This document shows, piece by piece, positions 1 to 10,882 of a DNA stretch of 64,000 nucleotides. The notes below the pieces were generated by a model. It was not told the DNA's origin, ran no database searches, and was given only the letters and a program-made list of their open reading frames with translations. This DNA is from Ectocarpus siliculosus. Lineage: Eukaryota > Sar > Phaeophyceae > Ectocarpales > Ectocarpaceae. The position numbers and the translations under genes were made by a program. The stretch is from the NCBI GenBank assembly GCA_000310025.1, contig FN648540.1, positions 109,413-173,412 on the forward strand, given 5' to 3'. Numbering within the stretch: position 1 is the stretch's first letter; the number at the start of each line of letters is the position of its first letter.

Positions 1-510
1 CTCGTTTTTGTATGACCGTCCGATCTGTCGACCCTTAAACCATCTTCCGACAGAACGAACCAGTTATGGAATACGTTGATTTGTTTTTTTCAACGGCGCA
101 TTGGCAAGTTGTCGACGCGCAGCAGCATGTGGCAACACTCGTCTTTGGATGTAATATTTTTCCCCTCGAAACGCAACGCGTTCGTTCGAGTACTCCCGCC
201 TTAAACCTCAGCTATGTTTTGGGGCCTTTTGAGACTTGAAACGCGCTTTTGGAGAGGCCGAGCAATTCGTAGACTGGCCCGCCTCAACTGGGGTTCGATT
301 GAAGGGGATTGTGAACTTGAACACAAGAGCAGCAGGCATCACAGAGGGCCATTGGTGGCAAACGGCGTGACCTTGCTGCATTCTAATCGGAGCATGTTTA
401 TTACCCGCCGCCCTCCTTCATCCGTACTTTCTCTCACTTAACCAATTCGCTCAGCAAGAAGCTGCCCCCGGCCCACATTGCGTTTTTTTTATATCCACGA
501 ATTGTCTCAG

Positions 511-2282
511 AACGAAGCGGATGCCTGGACGCTTTTGTGGCGGTATTGAATCATCAGTCTTGCGAGCGGCAAGAGAAGCGCTGGTACACGTCGATTCGGG
601 AGCTGCAACTGGTGTCGCTGGAGTTTTGCGGGGTGTGCAGAAGCACCTCGATCTTGCGTGTGCGTGTGGATAGCAGTGCGCCTCCTAGCTTGTGGTCTCC
701 GTACAAATCACAAGCAATACCGGACGATTACGGTGCTGAGGTTCCCATCGCGAGTCGCGTGCCGGCTGTGCGGGCCTATGGTTGGACTTGGTCTATTCCG
801 GCGGACACTCTGCTTAGTATTCCTGACGTTCGGTTTTGGGCACAAACAGAACTGAGCCGTCGGGGATCTTTTCCTGAAGCTAGGCTGGCATCGGTGGTTT
901 GGCCCCAAGGGCTCAAACAGCTGGAATTCGATTTGAACACGGCCGTGGAAAAAGCATCGTGGCCGGCGTCGTTGCAAAGCCTGACGTTTGGACGTAGCTT
1001 CAACCAGCCCATTCTCGGAGCAGTGTGGCCGTCCTCCCTGCAACAGGTTTCACTAGGCCATGACTTCAACCAGCCAATCGATGGAGTCCTGTGGCCGTCT
1101 TCCCTGCGAGAGCTGTCGTTTGGATACAAGTTCAACCAGCCCATAGCCGGCGTCTTGTGGCCTGTCTCCCTGCAGCAGTTAACGTTTGGCAATTGTTTCG
1201 ACAAGCCCATCACTGAAACCGTGTGGCCGGCCTCACTGCAACGCCTATCGTTCGGGGTTTGCTTCGACCAGACTGTCGTCGGAGTTGTGTGGCCGGCCTC
1301 CCTGCAACAACTATCATTCGGGCATTTGTTCAACCACACTATCGCCGGAGTCGTGTGGCCGGCCTCCCTTCAGCAGCTGTCGTTTGGGGACTTCTTTGAC
1401 CAGCCCATCATCGACACCGCGTGGCCGGCCTCCCTTCAGCAGCTATCCTTTGGGGACGAATTCAGCAAGACTATCGTCGGAGTTGTGTGGCCGGCCTCCC
1501 TTCAGCAGATATCGTTTGGGCATGAATTCGACCAGTGCATCGTCGGGGTCGCGTGGCCGGCCTCCCTGCAGAAGATATCGTTTGGCGATCGCTTCAACAA
1601 GCCCATCGCCAGGGTTGCGTGGCCGCCTTGCCTTCAGCAGCTATTGTTCGGCTGCTACTTCAACCAGCCCTTAACCGGAATCAAGTTGCCAGACTCGCTG
1701 CAACAGCTATCGTTGGGCGACCGCTTCAATCAACCCATCGCGGGAATCGGTTGGCCGGCTTCCCTGCCGCAGCTATCTTTCGGATGTTTCTTCAATCAGC
1801 TCATCACCGGGGTGGGTTGGCCGGCCTCACTGCAGCAACTGTCGTTCGGGGATCAATTCAACCAAGCGATGATTGGGGTCGTGTTGCCGGACTCCCTGCA
1901 ACAACTGTCGTTTGGACTCAACTTCAACCAACCGATCGTGGGAGTCGTGTGGCCTGTGTCCCTGCAGCAACTGTCGTTTGGGTACTGCTTTCACCAGCCC
2001 ATCGTCGAAGTATTGTGGCCAGCTGTTCTGAAGCGGTTATCGTTTGGGGATTTGTTTGACCAGCCTATCTCAGGAGTTGTGTGGCCGGCCTCTCTGCAGC
2101 AACTGTCATTCGGGCTCTTCTTCAACCAACCCATCAATGGTGTAACGTGGCCGGCTTCCCTTGAACAGCTATCGTTTGGGGCATGCTTCAATCAGTCCAC
2201 TACCGGAGTCGTGTGGCCAGCCTCCCTACTGCAGTTGTTGTTGGGGGGTATATGTCACGAGCCCATCGTCGGAGTCGTGTGA
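511..2282 (+). CDS. FNIP-repeat protein, copy 1 (3' exon, 21 repeats)
   Basis: This is a large terminal exon of a repeat protein. After an N-terminal region (CLDAFVAVLNHQSC, then a Trp/Tyr-rich stretch) come 21 tandem 22-residue units of the form WPASLQQLSFG..FNQPI. That matches the FNIP repeat family (Pfam FNIP, known from Dictyostelium and other protists), an LRR-like solenoid thought to bind proteins. The first unit (WPQGLKQLEF) and the last are degenerate. No ATG opens the frame. I place the exon start after the acceptor TTGTCTCAG at 508-510, because the paralogue at 13194 has the same AG in the same phase, so an upstream exon with the start codon is expected but not identified. The frame ends in TGA at 2280-2282. 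The 66-bp periodicity creates long shadow ORFs in other frames. Family call is confident; cellular role is unknown. Confidence 0.8.
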
Positions 2283-4295
2283 ACCTGGTGATCGTTGCTT
2301 TGTTGAGCTCAGAGAATTCAGCCGGGGCGAAGAAGAGAACGAAAGCAGAGACACTGATAATACATCAAAAGGATGCTGATGTGGGCAGGACACAAAGCTT
2401 GCCTTTGGTACCGGTGTCGCTTTGATTGAAATTCCTTGGAGAGGGCATTCGGGGCGCAAGTCACTAGAAGGCACCGCTGCGATTTCGTGCGTGTAGCTTT
2501 CCGAGCGGAGAGGACTTGAGCTCGGTAAAATAAACGTGGACAAAATTTCTTGTAGGTTCTTTTGTTTCGGGAGCATAAACCAACCCTATTCGGATTGGAC
2601 AAATATTTTGACGTTGGAGGAGTCCGGCATCGCCGCGAAGGTCAGCAAAACTGTACTTCTGAAACAGGAGAAGAGTCGATCGGAGAATTCGAGCCCACTG
2701 TCGAATTCACCGATATGTACAGGGGTCGCCGCGCTTCGTATCGGGCTATCCGTTTCTAAATCGGCTACAGCTGATTGGGGGGTCAGATAAATGTCTTCGC
2801 TGAGAGCGTGACCCGGTAAGGTTTAGGCTAAATGTGTTGACTGTGGACGGTGCTCCTGCCCTGTCCCCCATGATGCTCACGCCCGTTGGTTGTGCTATAG
2901 TCTCCATTTGCACCTTTAGACAACAATGTTGTTCGGCGGACAAGGCCGCAAAATGAGCCCCACGAGGCGGAAACCATAGGTCCAAACCAGAGAACTGGTG
3001 CCATTGCTCTTGGCGGGCCAACGGCGGAGGGGACGGCCCATCGCCGTCTTATTTGATGGTGCTGTTGAACAACCTGTCGGGGAGCAAGGTTTTGGGGCTG
3101 CAACAGCGTGAAGACACTAAAGGACCCTCCCACGTTCGCACCCTTCGCTGGCAGGATATTTGCGAGCACAGGTAAGGTTTGGTGATGTCCGTGCCTACCA
3201 GGGGAGTCTCTCGACTGTACAGTGATTGCAAACCGTCGAGAAACGAACAACAGCCGAATCGCCGAAACTCTGACTGTCACGATGTGCTGCAGGCTCTAGG
3301 CCTGGGCGACACGGCTCTGACCGCGCTTTTCTCCCGGCTACGGCGACAGAGCGCCAAGACCCCAACGGGGACTGCCCAGAGAGAGTCGTCCAGATCTTGA
3401 GGGCAAGGAGTCTAGATACACCGCCGGGTAGACGTTGATCAGAGGTCGTGAGAAGTCGGAAGTTGTGCGGGAACGGCCAAGGGCAGCGGAGAAGGGCCAT
3501 GGTGGGAAAGACGGGGTGATGAATCGGTGGGAACACCAAAAACAGCAACAGTAATAGCTCTCTTGATGTTTTCCATTGTTTACGCGTGGCGCACAGACTG
3601 ATTCCTCTACAGGACTTTTGTTCCACGCAAATAACATTGCTTCGACGGAGATGCGGTTGTCTTTCTGTAGCACATGGTTGGCATCGCTTCCATGGGGTGG
3701 GTGGACAAAATCAGGTTGGGTGTCTGTGGTTTCTTGCTGAGCCGACAACTTCCTGCATCTCTTTGGATATCCATCCCAGCACAACAACGGAAGCGCTACA
3801 TGTGGCGAAATGTACGTACCAACACTACAATAGACCAGGAGGAAACGAACGAATCAAACAATGACCCCCATCTCCCCGAGTGAATTGTCAACGTCTCCCA
3901 ACGGCGGCAACCCGGGGTGTTCCAGTTCTCTACTACCTGTGACCCCCCGCGCGTCTCTTGGTACGCCCCCCCCACCCATGTACCTATCATTACCGCCATT
4001 GCAAAACCGGCTATGTCACCACCCTTCGATACCTCCGCGGAAGCTACGCCGATCCCTTCCGCGATTGCGCGCAAAGTTGAGTGTAGCATGCTCAGAGTTG
4101 GTATCGAAATTAATACCACCACCGCATGCTCTACTGTTTCAGGAGGTCTGATTCCAAGAGGTGCCGGAATACGCTTGCCCTGATTTGGTCGGTAAGCTCG
4201 ACACGCTTCGTCAGTTGTTGGTGCAGGCTCAGAGGGCTTCTGCTTCGCCGATTCCTGTCTAGACCGCAACATGTCCCTCAGGGCATTCATACCGT
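2283..4295. other. No supported gene
   Basis: The stretch lies between FNIP copy 1 and the first copia element. Several open frames exist on both strands, but none shows a recognisable domain or a consistent exon structure. A 167-codon minus-strand frame ending near 3796 is Ala/Gly/Val-rich and looks membrane-like but matches no family I can name. Confidence 0.4.
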
Positions 4296-4300
4296 GCATA
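4296..4300. repeat. Target-site duplication GCATA (left, element 1)
   Basis: It is identical to 8574-8578 on the far side of the element and lies directly next to the TG terminus of the LTR. Confidence 0.75.
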
Positions 4301-4554
4301 TGTTTGCGGCCTACGCCACCTATTTATCGAGTGAGACTGTTTCGGTGATGGATTAACTTCACGAGAGGTAGACAACCGTCCTTCACACGGACGAAAGAGG
4401 GAGTGCTCCACACAGGGCAACTCCAACAGCAAGGAGGGGCCCCGTGACTCATCGCGGTGCCCCCTACCAAACGGCAATCTTTCCAATCTGCGTGACACCC
4501 AACCATACAGTACATAGACTATATCCAAAACCAATGTTCGCAGACCCACAAACA
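4301..4554 (-). repeat. 3' LTR of copia element 1
   Basis: The 254-bp block begins TGTTTGCGG and ends CCCACAAACA, giving a perfect 6-bp terminal inverted repeat. Its high-coordinate ~90 bases (about 4466-4554) align with 8488-8573 with scattered substitutions and a small indel; the rest has no match at the other end. A minus-strand frame across it (4259-4882) is probably spurious. Confidence 0.65.
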
Positions 4555-4901
4555 CCCTCCCTGGTTCTTCACGCAAGTGACCAACCATCAATGGGGCAAG
4601 AACACCCCTGGATACATCAGAAATACCAACATGGTAATTATGGAGGGGAAACCCGGCATCCGGGCAAAACCCCTCGAAAAAAAACCTACCACCACAAAAA
4701 TCGTCGCTATCACATCGGATCACGACGGCCGCACTTATTAGAAAGGCCAAGGCGAAGACAAGAACGCGAGGAACTACGTTCCCCCGGACGATGGTCTCCC
4801 GACGCCCCCTACTCCTGCCGGTGGTACACAGACCGCAACAGTTATGCGCCTTTCCCCGCATGGTAAACATGACCTCTCCCAAGTGCTAAAACCTGCTACA
4901 G

Positions 4902-5564
4902 CTACTCCGGCATATTCATCAACTTGCGCCGGTGGTACTGCAGACTGACCCTGCTAAGGGCCTTGGTTAGGAGGTCCGCGTGTTGCTCCGTTGTCGGAAC
5001 AAACTTGACCAAAATATCCCCCGACCTAAACAATCCACGGATGAAATGGAACCTCACGTCGATGTGTTTCGTGCGATCTGAGCTGAGGGGGTTCTGCACC
5101 AACGCCATGGCCCCCTGGTCGTCCTCAAGGACCTGGATGCTGCTACGACTGGTCTCTGGGGCAACAAACGAAAGCACAGCACCCACAAACAACGCCTCCT
5201 TTACGCCCTCCCCGGCAGCAATGTATGCGGCTTCCGTCACAGACAAAGACACGATGCTCTGCGTCTTGCTACCATGGCTGACTACGGTACCTCCAACCGT
5301 CGTCGCCAACCCTGACACCGAACGCCTATCCTCCGTGTCGGCGTAGCTAGCGTCTACGTACACGGCCAGCCCTAACCTCGATCCCCGTTGGTAGGTGATG
5401 CCGAGGTCCCTCGTCTCCTTGAAGTAGCCGAGGATCTTCTGTATGGCATCCCAGTGCCTCTTCGCCGGGGCGTGGGCGTGGCGCGCTACCGCACGCACGG
5501 CGAACGAGACGTCTGGACCCGAGAACGTCGACACCCACATCATGCTGCCGATGGCCTCCCTCAC
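4902..5564 (-). pseudogene. copia element 1: RNase H domain
   Basis: This frame encodes the C-terminal part of a copia polyprotein. Recognisable blocks are AVRAVARHAHAP and YVDASYADTEDRRSVSG, then TEAAYIAAGEGVKEALF, DDQGAMALVQNP and TKHIDVRFHFIR, and near the end EQHADLLTKAL. These are the standard copia RNase H signatures (acidic residues in VDASYAD, TEAAY and DDQGA). It is the last coding segment before about 350 bases of untranslated sequence and the 3' LTR. It is separated from the RT fragment upstream by frameshifts. Confidence 0.85.
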
Positions 5565-5642
5565 CGGCCACTCCCCTCCCTCCTCGTCATCTCGCTTCGG
5601 TCCTAGGTCGGCACCAGGAGTAGCGGGGATGTGGAAGGTCGA

Positions 5643-6216
5643 TTACACATCAAAGCGTTTCACCATGCTGTCAATGTACGCGGTTTGGGAGATTCTAAGA
5701 GTCCCAGCCTCTACATCTCTCTCGATGGCGCACCCGTCAAACCAATCGCACTCTCCAAGGTTTTCGGTGGGGAATTTCTTGTTGAGAGAAGCAAGCGACT
5801 CATTGCAATCCTCGTCAGACCAAGCCACCAAAATGTCATCCACGTAGATCACGATAATCATCGCCACGACTTCGTCTACCATCTTGCGGAAAACACACGG
5901 GTCCGCCTTGCACTGTTCGAACCCGTTCTCGACTAAATAGCGTATCAGCAGCATGGTACCCCCACTGCCTACCACTCTGCTTCAGACCGTAAATCGCACG
6001 CTCAGCCTTACCAATTTTATGCGATTTGTCCCCGCACCCAGCGGGGAGCCTCAGAAAAATCTCCTCGTCTAGCGTGGCGTGTGTGTACGCCTGCTTCACA
6101 TCCCAGTGATTGAGGTTCATGCCCTTCTCGTTTCCTACCGCAAGCATCAGTTTAATGGATGCGGATGATGGGCAAGGGGAAGACGAAAGGAAATAGTCCA
6201 CGTTCGGGATTTGCAA
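5643..6216 (-). pseudogene. copia element 1: reverse transcriptase (two frames)
   Basis: Two overlapping minus-strand frames together make a copia RT. The first part (5836-6216) has the LNHWDVKQAYTHA block with the first catalytic Asp, then EEIFLRLPAGCG and RAIYGLKQSGRQW. The second (5643-5975) has CKADPCVF and the catalytic IVIYVDDILVA box. A frameshift around 5960 separates them and another around 6220-6280 separates them from the upstream frame, so the enzyme cannot be made intact. These features are direct evidence of decay. Confidence 0.85.
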
Positions 6217-6279
6217 AAAAAACTAGCAACCAGACGCGCGTAAAACTTGTCTATCTTCCCTTCGTTATTGGTCTTCCAA

Positions 6280-6996
6280 CTAAAACACCACTTTTGAGCT
6301 CACGGGCCTGCGCCCCTCTGGCGCGTCGTCTACGAATGAAAGCGTCCCCGTGCCCAAGTGCCCTTCAAACTCTTCCCTCATGGCCTGTTCCCACCCCTCT
6401 CTGTACACAGACTTGGCAACGCCGGCTACGGTCATGGGGGGGGGGTTTACGTCAATCGGACGCTTGCCTATGGGGGATTCACTTAGCTCGTGGGAGGCCA
6501 GAGCCGTCTCGAAGGCGTCTGGCGAGTTGAGCATGAGGTCCACCGCACCCAGCGGGAAGTCCTCCGCCTCTTGGCGCGCAGCGTGAGCCTCCTCCGCGCG
6601 CTCGAACAGCAACTCTCGCACCACCCTCGCCTCTAGCCCCTCCGCCACGTGAAGTACCGCCGAGAGTATCCAGCGGGTGAACTCCTCCGTGTTGCTGACG
6701 GGCACGCTCGCCACCGAGGCGAGCAGGCCTTCGGCACTTGTCGGCGACGGGGGCGACTCGTACCTCGGGTTTCGGCGAGGGTTCTCCTTGGTGCGGCGGC
6801 TGGTGAGTTTCCCCGGCTTGTCGAAGCGTGCGAGCCGACGGGCCTCTGGCCCGCGGAGCGCCGGGAGATCCGTCTCGCTGCCGCTGCCGCTGCCGCTGCC
6901 GCTGACGCTGCCGCTGCCGCTGCCGCTGACGCCGCCGCTGCTACCGCGGCTGCTGCTGCGGCGGCGGTCGTGCTCGCCGCCGCCCACATCGGCCAT
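6280..6996 (-). pseudogene. copia element 1: integrase-RT linker and RT N-terminus
   Basis: The frame contains a low-complexity Ser/Gly stretch (GSGSGSVSGSGSG, from a GCTGCC-type microsatellite at about 6880-6965). It then shows the region leading into RT (EQAMREEFEGHLGTGTLSFV...GRRPVSSKVVF). The next residues expected of a copia RT (SWKTNNEGKIDKFYARLVA) are present in another frame just downstream, so a frameshift near 6280 breaks the polyprotein. Confidence 0.7.
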
Positions 6997-7439
6997 GCCG
7001 GCCGAAGTGCCATGCCGGCCGAAGTGGTAGATGGGGCGACGCTCGCGCCCTCCCTGCTCGAGGGGGCGCCATCGCCAGCGTCGCCCGCGCCCGACTCCTG
7101 GGGCAAGGTCGGCGGCGCCGCCGGCGCTACGCTCGCGGGCGGCCCCGCGGGCCCCGGGGCTGCCGTCGTGCCAAGGTTGAAACCTGGTCCTCCATCCACA
7201 GGTTCTCCCTCCGCCCCCCCTCCACCTTGGCTCGACGCGCCCTCCCCAACCTCGTTCTCCTTAGTCGCGAAGTCTCCTTCCTCCTCTGCGATGGGAGGCA
7301 GCGACTGGGGCAGGGCGGTGGGGGCGGTGGGTACGGATTGCCAGGTGAAGTTGCGAGTTGTGATCGCTTGGCGTTTTTGGTTCAGGATGCGCACGCAATC
7401 ACGGTTGGTGTTGATTCCCGGGCCGAGGTAAAAACACTT

Positions 7440-8006
7440 TTAGGCTTTCGGTTCGGACTTGTGTGTGCAATTGACCTTGTATACGGCGGGTTTGAGGAAC
7501 GGGTACGTCGCCCCCGGCGGGGGAGGGCGCCCGTGCCACATCTCGTACGGCGATTTCTTCTCTGGGTTGGATGTGGTTGAGGTGCAGTGCAGGGCGTTGC
7601 ATGCCCAAGCTATGGCCTCGGCCCAAAGGGAGGGGTAGTTCGGTGCTCCGGGGTAGAGAGTTGGTGCTTGGGTACGGGCGGCTAGTGCTGCATCCTTGAT
7701 CAGACCCAGTGCTCTCTCAGCTACAACGTTGTATTCTGGGCTGTGTGCGGGGGTGAACTCCTGTTTGATGCAGTACTTCCGGCACACCCTGCCGAACTCT
7801 CCCACAAAAACCTGTCCTCCGTTGTCAGATCTCACGACCATGACATCGGACGGGGCACCGCCTGCCCGGTTTTCTGAAAGGTATCTCTCGAATGCCTCAG
7901 AGGCGTCTGATTTTTGCTTCAGGCAATAGACACGGTTCCACCTTGTGTAATCATCCTTGACAATGAGAGTGTGGTCTTCGCAGCTTGGATGAACGATTTT
8001 CGCCAC
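7440..8006 (-). pseudogene. copia element 1: integrase catalytic core
   Basis: The rve-type core shows the D,D-E residues: DDYTRW, VVRSDNGGQVF and NVVAERALGLIKDAA. After it come WACNALHCT and KSPYEMWHGRPP, typical of copia integrases. The HHCC zinc-binding region that should precede it is absent. The frame instead abuts a gag-like fragment, marking an internal deletion near 7990. Confidence 0.8.
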
Positions 8007-8487
8007 GAATCAAATCCGTGGCTACGGCTTTTTCCGTCTAGAAGCGGGGCATTGACCGTCACTCTTTTCTGGTGGCTACTGCTGTAGCCGTCGAGGTATT
8101 CTCCATTTCCTCGAATCACGGGTATCTCACCTGGGGGGTTTAACCCCCTCGCTTCCCCGTAGTCCGGTCCTATGCCCGGGCCCACTCCGGCTGGTCTCGC
8201 AGGATTCGCTCCCGATCTGCTGGCCCAGCCGCCTTCCAGCAGCTGATGTATTTCTTGTCCACCATATCCTGCTTGCTGGAGAAATCCTCCGCCTCCGCCG
8301 TGCGACTGCAGGGGTTGTTGGCCTCCGGGGGCAGCAACCCAGCCGCCCCTACTGGCTGCATCTGTCACGACGCTGCCAGGCTCCTTCTTCGCCGACTCCT
8401 CCACCAGTTGCAAACTTGCTAGCTCCGCATCGCGGCCCTCCTGCACCGCCGGGTGGATCTGTTCTCCGCTCGCAGAAGTGGGCACCT
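7919..8487 (-). pseudogene. copia element 1: gag-like remnant
   Basis: This minus-strand frame is Gln/Gly/Ala-rich. Near its end it has a segment (PLLDGKSRSHGFDSWRKSFIQAA) resembling the start of copia gag, where a Trp sits in a conserved helix. It is joined by deletion to the integrase core. The identification rests mainly on position, so it is tentative. Confidence 0.4.
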
Positions 8488-8573
8488 CATCTAAACGGCA
8501 GTCATACCAATCTGCGCTACACCCAACCATACAGCACATGTATCCAACACCAATGTTCGCAGACCCACGAACA
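8488..8573 (-). repeat. Truncated 5' LTR of copia element 1
   Basis: About 86 bases match the outer part of the 3' LTR (shared blocks CACCCAACCATACAG and CCAATGTTCGCAGACCCAC). Downstream, the sequence passes directly into gag-like coding sequence, so the rest of this LTR and probably the primer-binding site have been deleted. Confidence 0.6.
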
Positions 8574-8578
8574 GCATA
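8574..8578. repeat. Target-site duplication GCATA (right, element 1)
   Basis: This is the partner of 4296-4300 and directly follows the ...GAACA terminus of the element. Confidence 0.75.
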
Positions 8579-10428
8579 CTCGACTTTCTCCTTGCCGTGT
8601 ACCCTTCTGATCGAGTTTCATGCCATCTCGACCTTCGACAACCGCTTGGCGTAGTCAACCACACGCCTGCTGTGCCACTTACAAGGTTACGAGTCAGGTC
8701 GTTGTAACATCCGCAAAATGATCAACAACCAACCCCGACGGAATCAAAATAATGCCGGGGGGCAGTCTTCACGGGCCCGGACTAGTGTCTAGATACTACC
8801 AGGCCGGTCAACCAGGTACTGCCTGGAGTGCGGGGTCGTTTAGAGCGCACGAATACTTGTTTTCCAACATAACCACGAAATGTAAAATGTGGGGTCGGCA
8901 TACATTACGCGGAGCCTAGACTATGCCATGTTCTACACTAAAACGTTCCCGCCACAGCAGACAACTCTCCAAACTACAGTCTGTAGAAGCTCCGGGTGCG
9001 CCCGCACAAATTGCATCGCATGTGCGTATTTTTTTGGCTGTTGACAAACGGGTAGAATATTGGACCGAGTCTGATATCTCGACTAACGCGAGAGAGCGCA
9101 TTTCGTAGTAACCAGCCCACAAGGAAGTACAACACTTTATCTTCGCCTCTCTCTGTCGCCGTAGCAGCTGACTTGCTGCGTGGTTGAGTGTGCCCGTCGC
9201 TCACATGAATGGGGGAAGTTCTCAGCGCTGTGCTGTGCTGGACAGCGGGAAGCACCAACACCATCAAGCACGCCAAAAGACCCCATCTTGCTTCCGATTA
9301 TGTCCTTGTTGCTTGATGCCGGGGCCGGGGAGTGGTCGCGGAGGGTGGGTGGGCAGGTGATTGGAGCACATGCATGTGGACATGTCATGTGATGTCATGA
9401 TGAACATGTGGGCATGTGGGGGGTTCGCAATTTGAACCAGCACCTCTCCGTTCCGTTCCGATCTACAAGTACGATCTACGATCAAGGTTACCCCGCATGC
9501 GCATGGGCCAATGGCCATGTGTTGACATCTGAGCCCCGTTCCTGTAGCCCCATCGCCATGTCGCATAACAAGCTGCTCCGGCCGATGCCGATTATTCCGG
9601 GAGCTAGCTTGACAAAGACAGGGCTTACGTTTCCGGGAGACAACTTGAGAAAGAGAGGGCGCGCTTTTCCGGGAGGCAGAGGCAGCTTGACACACAGCAG
9701 TAAGGTGAGTTTGGGGAACCGCGACCCTTGGTCTCGCTACAGGCATCCATGGAGTGGGCTGATGGGTTATTTTGGAAGATAGAGACAGCAGGTACGCGGT
9801 ACATATCCCTGCATTATCGATGTTGGTTGGCCTCTATCGTGGCCCTTTGTCTCTCTTGTCTATAGCTACATGAATAACTTGTTGTGCAATCCTTGTGCCG
9901 CACCAGTCTCTCACATCCCTGCTGCTGCTGGTCGATCGCCAACAACACAACAACAATTTTGTTGGCGCGAGGAAATTTCGGTTTCCCTGCGAAATTTCTT
10001 GAACGAATGAGTGATGAAGGCAGGTGATGCGCGCGCAGTTCCTGCTGTACGTCCCCACCTGGGTCATCTTTATCACACAAGCTCCATCAAATGGCCCCTC
10101 GATTGCCAAGCGGCGTTCAAGCAGGCATTTGATGGGGATTATTACAGACAGCTGTGCTTGCGGGAGCGTAGCACGAAAAGGAGGTAGAGAACGGGCCCGG
10201 AAATAAGAACCGTCAGTTCGGGCCGAGGCTCAGTTTCATCGCCCGGCCGTCGAGCACGTTGTTATCTGTAGAGTTTTTACTCTAGGATCCACCGCTGGGT
10301 TGCGCATCTCAGCCCTATATTCTAATTTATTTTTTGTAACAATTAACGGTCTGCGGACAAGGGTGTTGACGCTGGCTCTTTTCCTATACGTTAATCCTAC
10401 AAAAAGAAAGAAAACAACCTTCCCGTTA
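8579..10428. other. No supported gene
   Basis: No recognisable coding sequence was found here. There are degenerate 30-40 bp direct repeats around 9594-9690 (TTCCGGGAG... units) and a CATGTG-rich patch at 9366-9420. Confidence 0.4.
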
Positions 10429-10882
10429 GGTGGTGTATTCTACTTACTGTCATCAGTAGAGGCCACCATGAAGAGGCGTCGTGCGTGCTGGCACGTTCAG
10501 GTTTGCTACCGGAGCTTAGATATCGAAGGTCGCAGCAGCCTCTGAAAACAGCCCGACATCTGCGCCGGAACCAAGCGGCATCCAACATTTGTCACAGCTG
10601 TTTTCACCACCACGGGCCAGACCCTTGTACGGAGGGTTGTCAGCAGCTAGTGGCATCAGCTAGCACTGCTGTTTCCCGGCGTTTTCAGGAGATTGGGGTC
10701 AGGGGCGGCGAGCACGGCTGTGACAAAAGTTGGATGCCGCTTGGTTCCGGCGCAGATTTCGGGCCATTTTCAGAGGCTGCTTCGACCTTTCATATTTCAG
10801 CTCCAGTTGCAAACCTGAACGTGCCAGCACGCACAACGCCTCTTCATAGTGTCGTCTACTGATGACCGTAGAATGCGCCACC
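10429..10882. repeat. Long imperfect inverted repeat (hairpin element)
   Basis: Arm 1 (10429-10600) and arm 2 (10715-10882) are reverse complements with substitutions and small indels, around a 114-base spacer. Shared landmarks are GCACGTTCAGGTTTGC in arm 1 against GCAAACCTGAACGTGC in arm 2, and GGAACCAAGCGGCATCCAAC against GTTGGATGCCGCTTGGTTCC. As a result, similar short frames appear on both strands. It could be a foldback or MITE-like element or a source of hairpin RNA; no target duplication was identified. Confidence 0.75.

Larger units (their letters stand above)
4301..8573 (-). mobile_element. Decayed Ty1/copia LTR retrotransposon (element 1)
   Basis: The element runs on the minus strand. 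Its ends read TGTTTG...CAAACA at the low-coordinate LTR and ...CGAACA at the other end. It is flanked on both sides by the 5-bp direct repeat GCATA (4296-4300 and 8574-8578), the expected copia target duplication. Inside, in element order, are a gag-like fragment, integrase core, a Ser/Gly-rich linker, reverse transcriptase and RNase H, which is the copia order. Protease and the integrase HHCC region are missing, and the coding frames are broken by several shifts. A purine-rich tract (CAGGGAGGG read on the minus strand) abuts the 3' LTR. The element is old: the LTR remnants are diverged and the 5' LTR is truncated. Confidence 0.85.

Noticed and set aside
1186-2059. Long alternative frames within the FNIP gene on both strands
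   Set aside because: They are by-products of the 66-bp repeat period; only the WPASL/FNQPI frame has family similarity and runs the full length.
3796-4299. 167-codon minus-strand frame with a membrane-like segment, at first suggestive of a ZIP-type transporter helix
   Set aside because: The His/Glu/Gly spacing does not match the ZIP motif, no neighbouring exons or splice sites support it, and it ends at the copia insertion site.
4259-4882. 207-codon minus-strand frame with a hydrophobic stretch
   Set aside because: It lies across the 3' LTR and untranslated tail of copia element 1; no conserved domain, most likely chance.
6649-7431. 260-codon + strand Ala/Gly-rich frame
   Set aside because: It is antisense to the copia element 1 linker and driven by the GCTGCC microsatellite.
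8488-8573. tRNA-like A box (TAGCGCAGATTGG) on the minus strand
   Set aside because: No B box follows at the right distance, and the block is better explained as LTR sequence repeated at 4466-4554.
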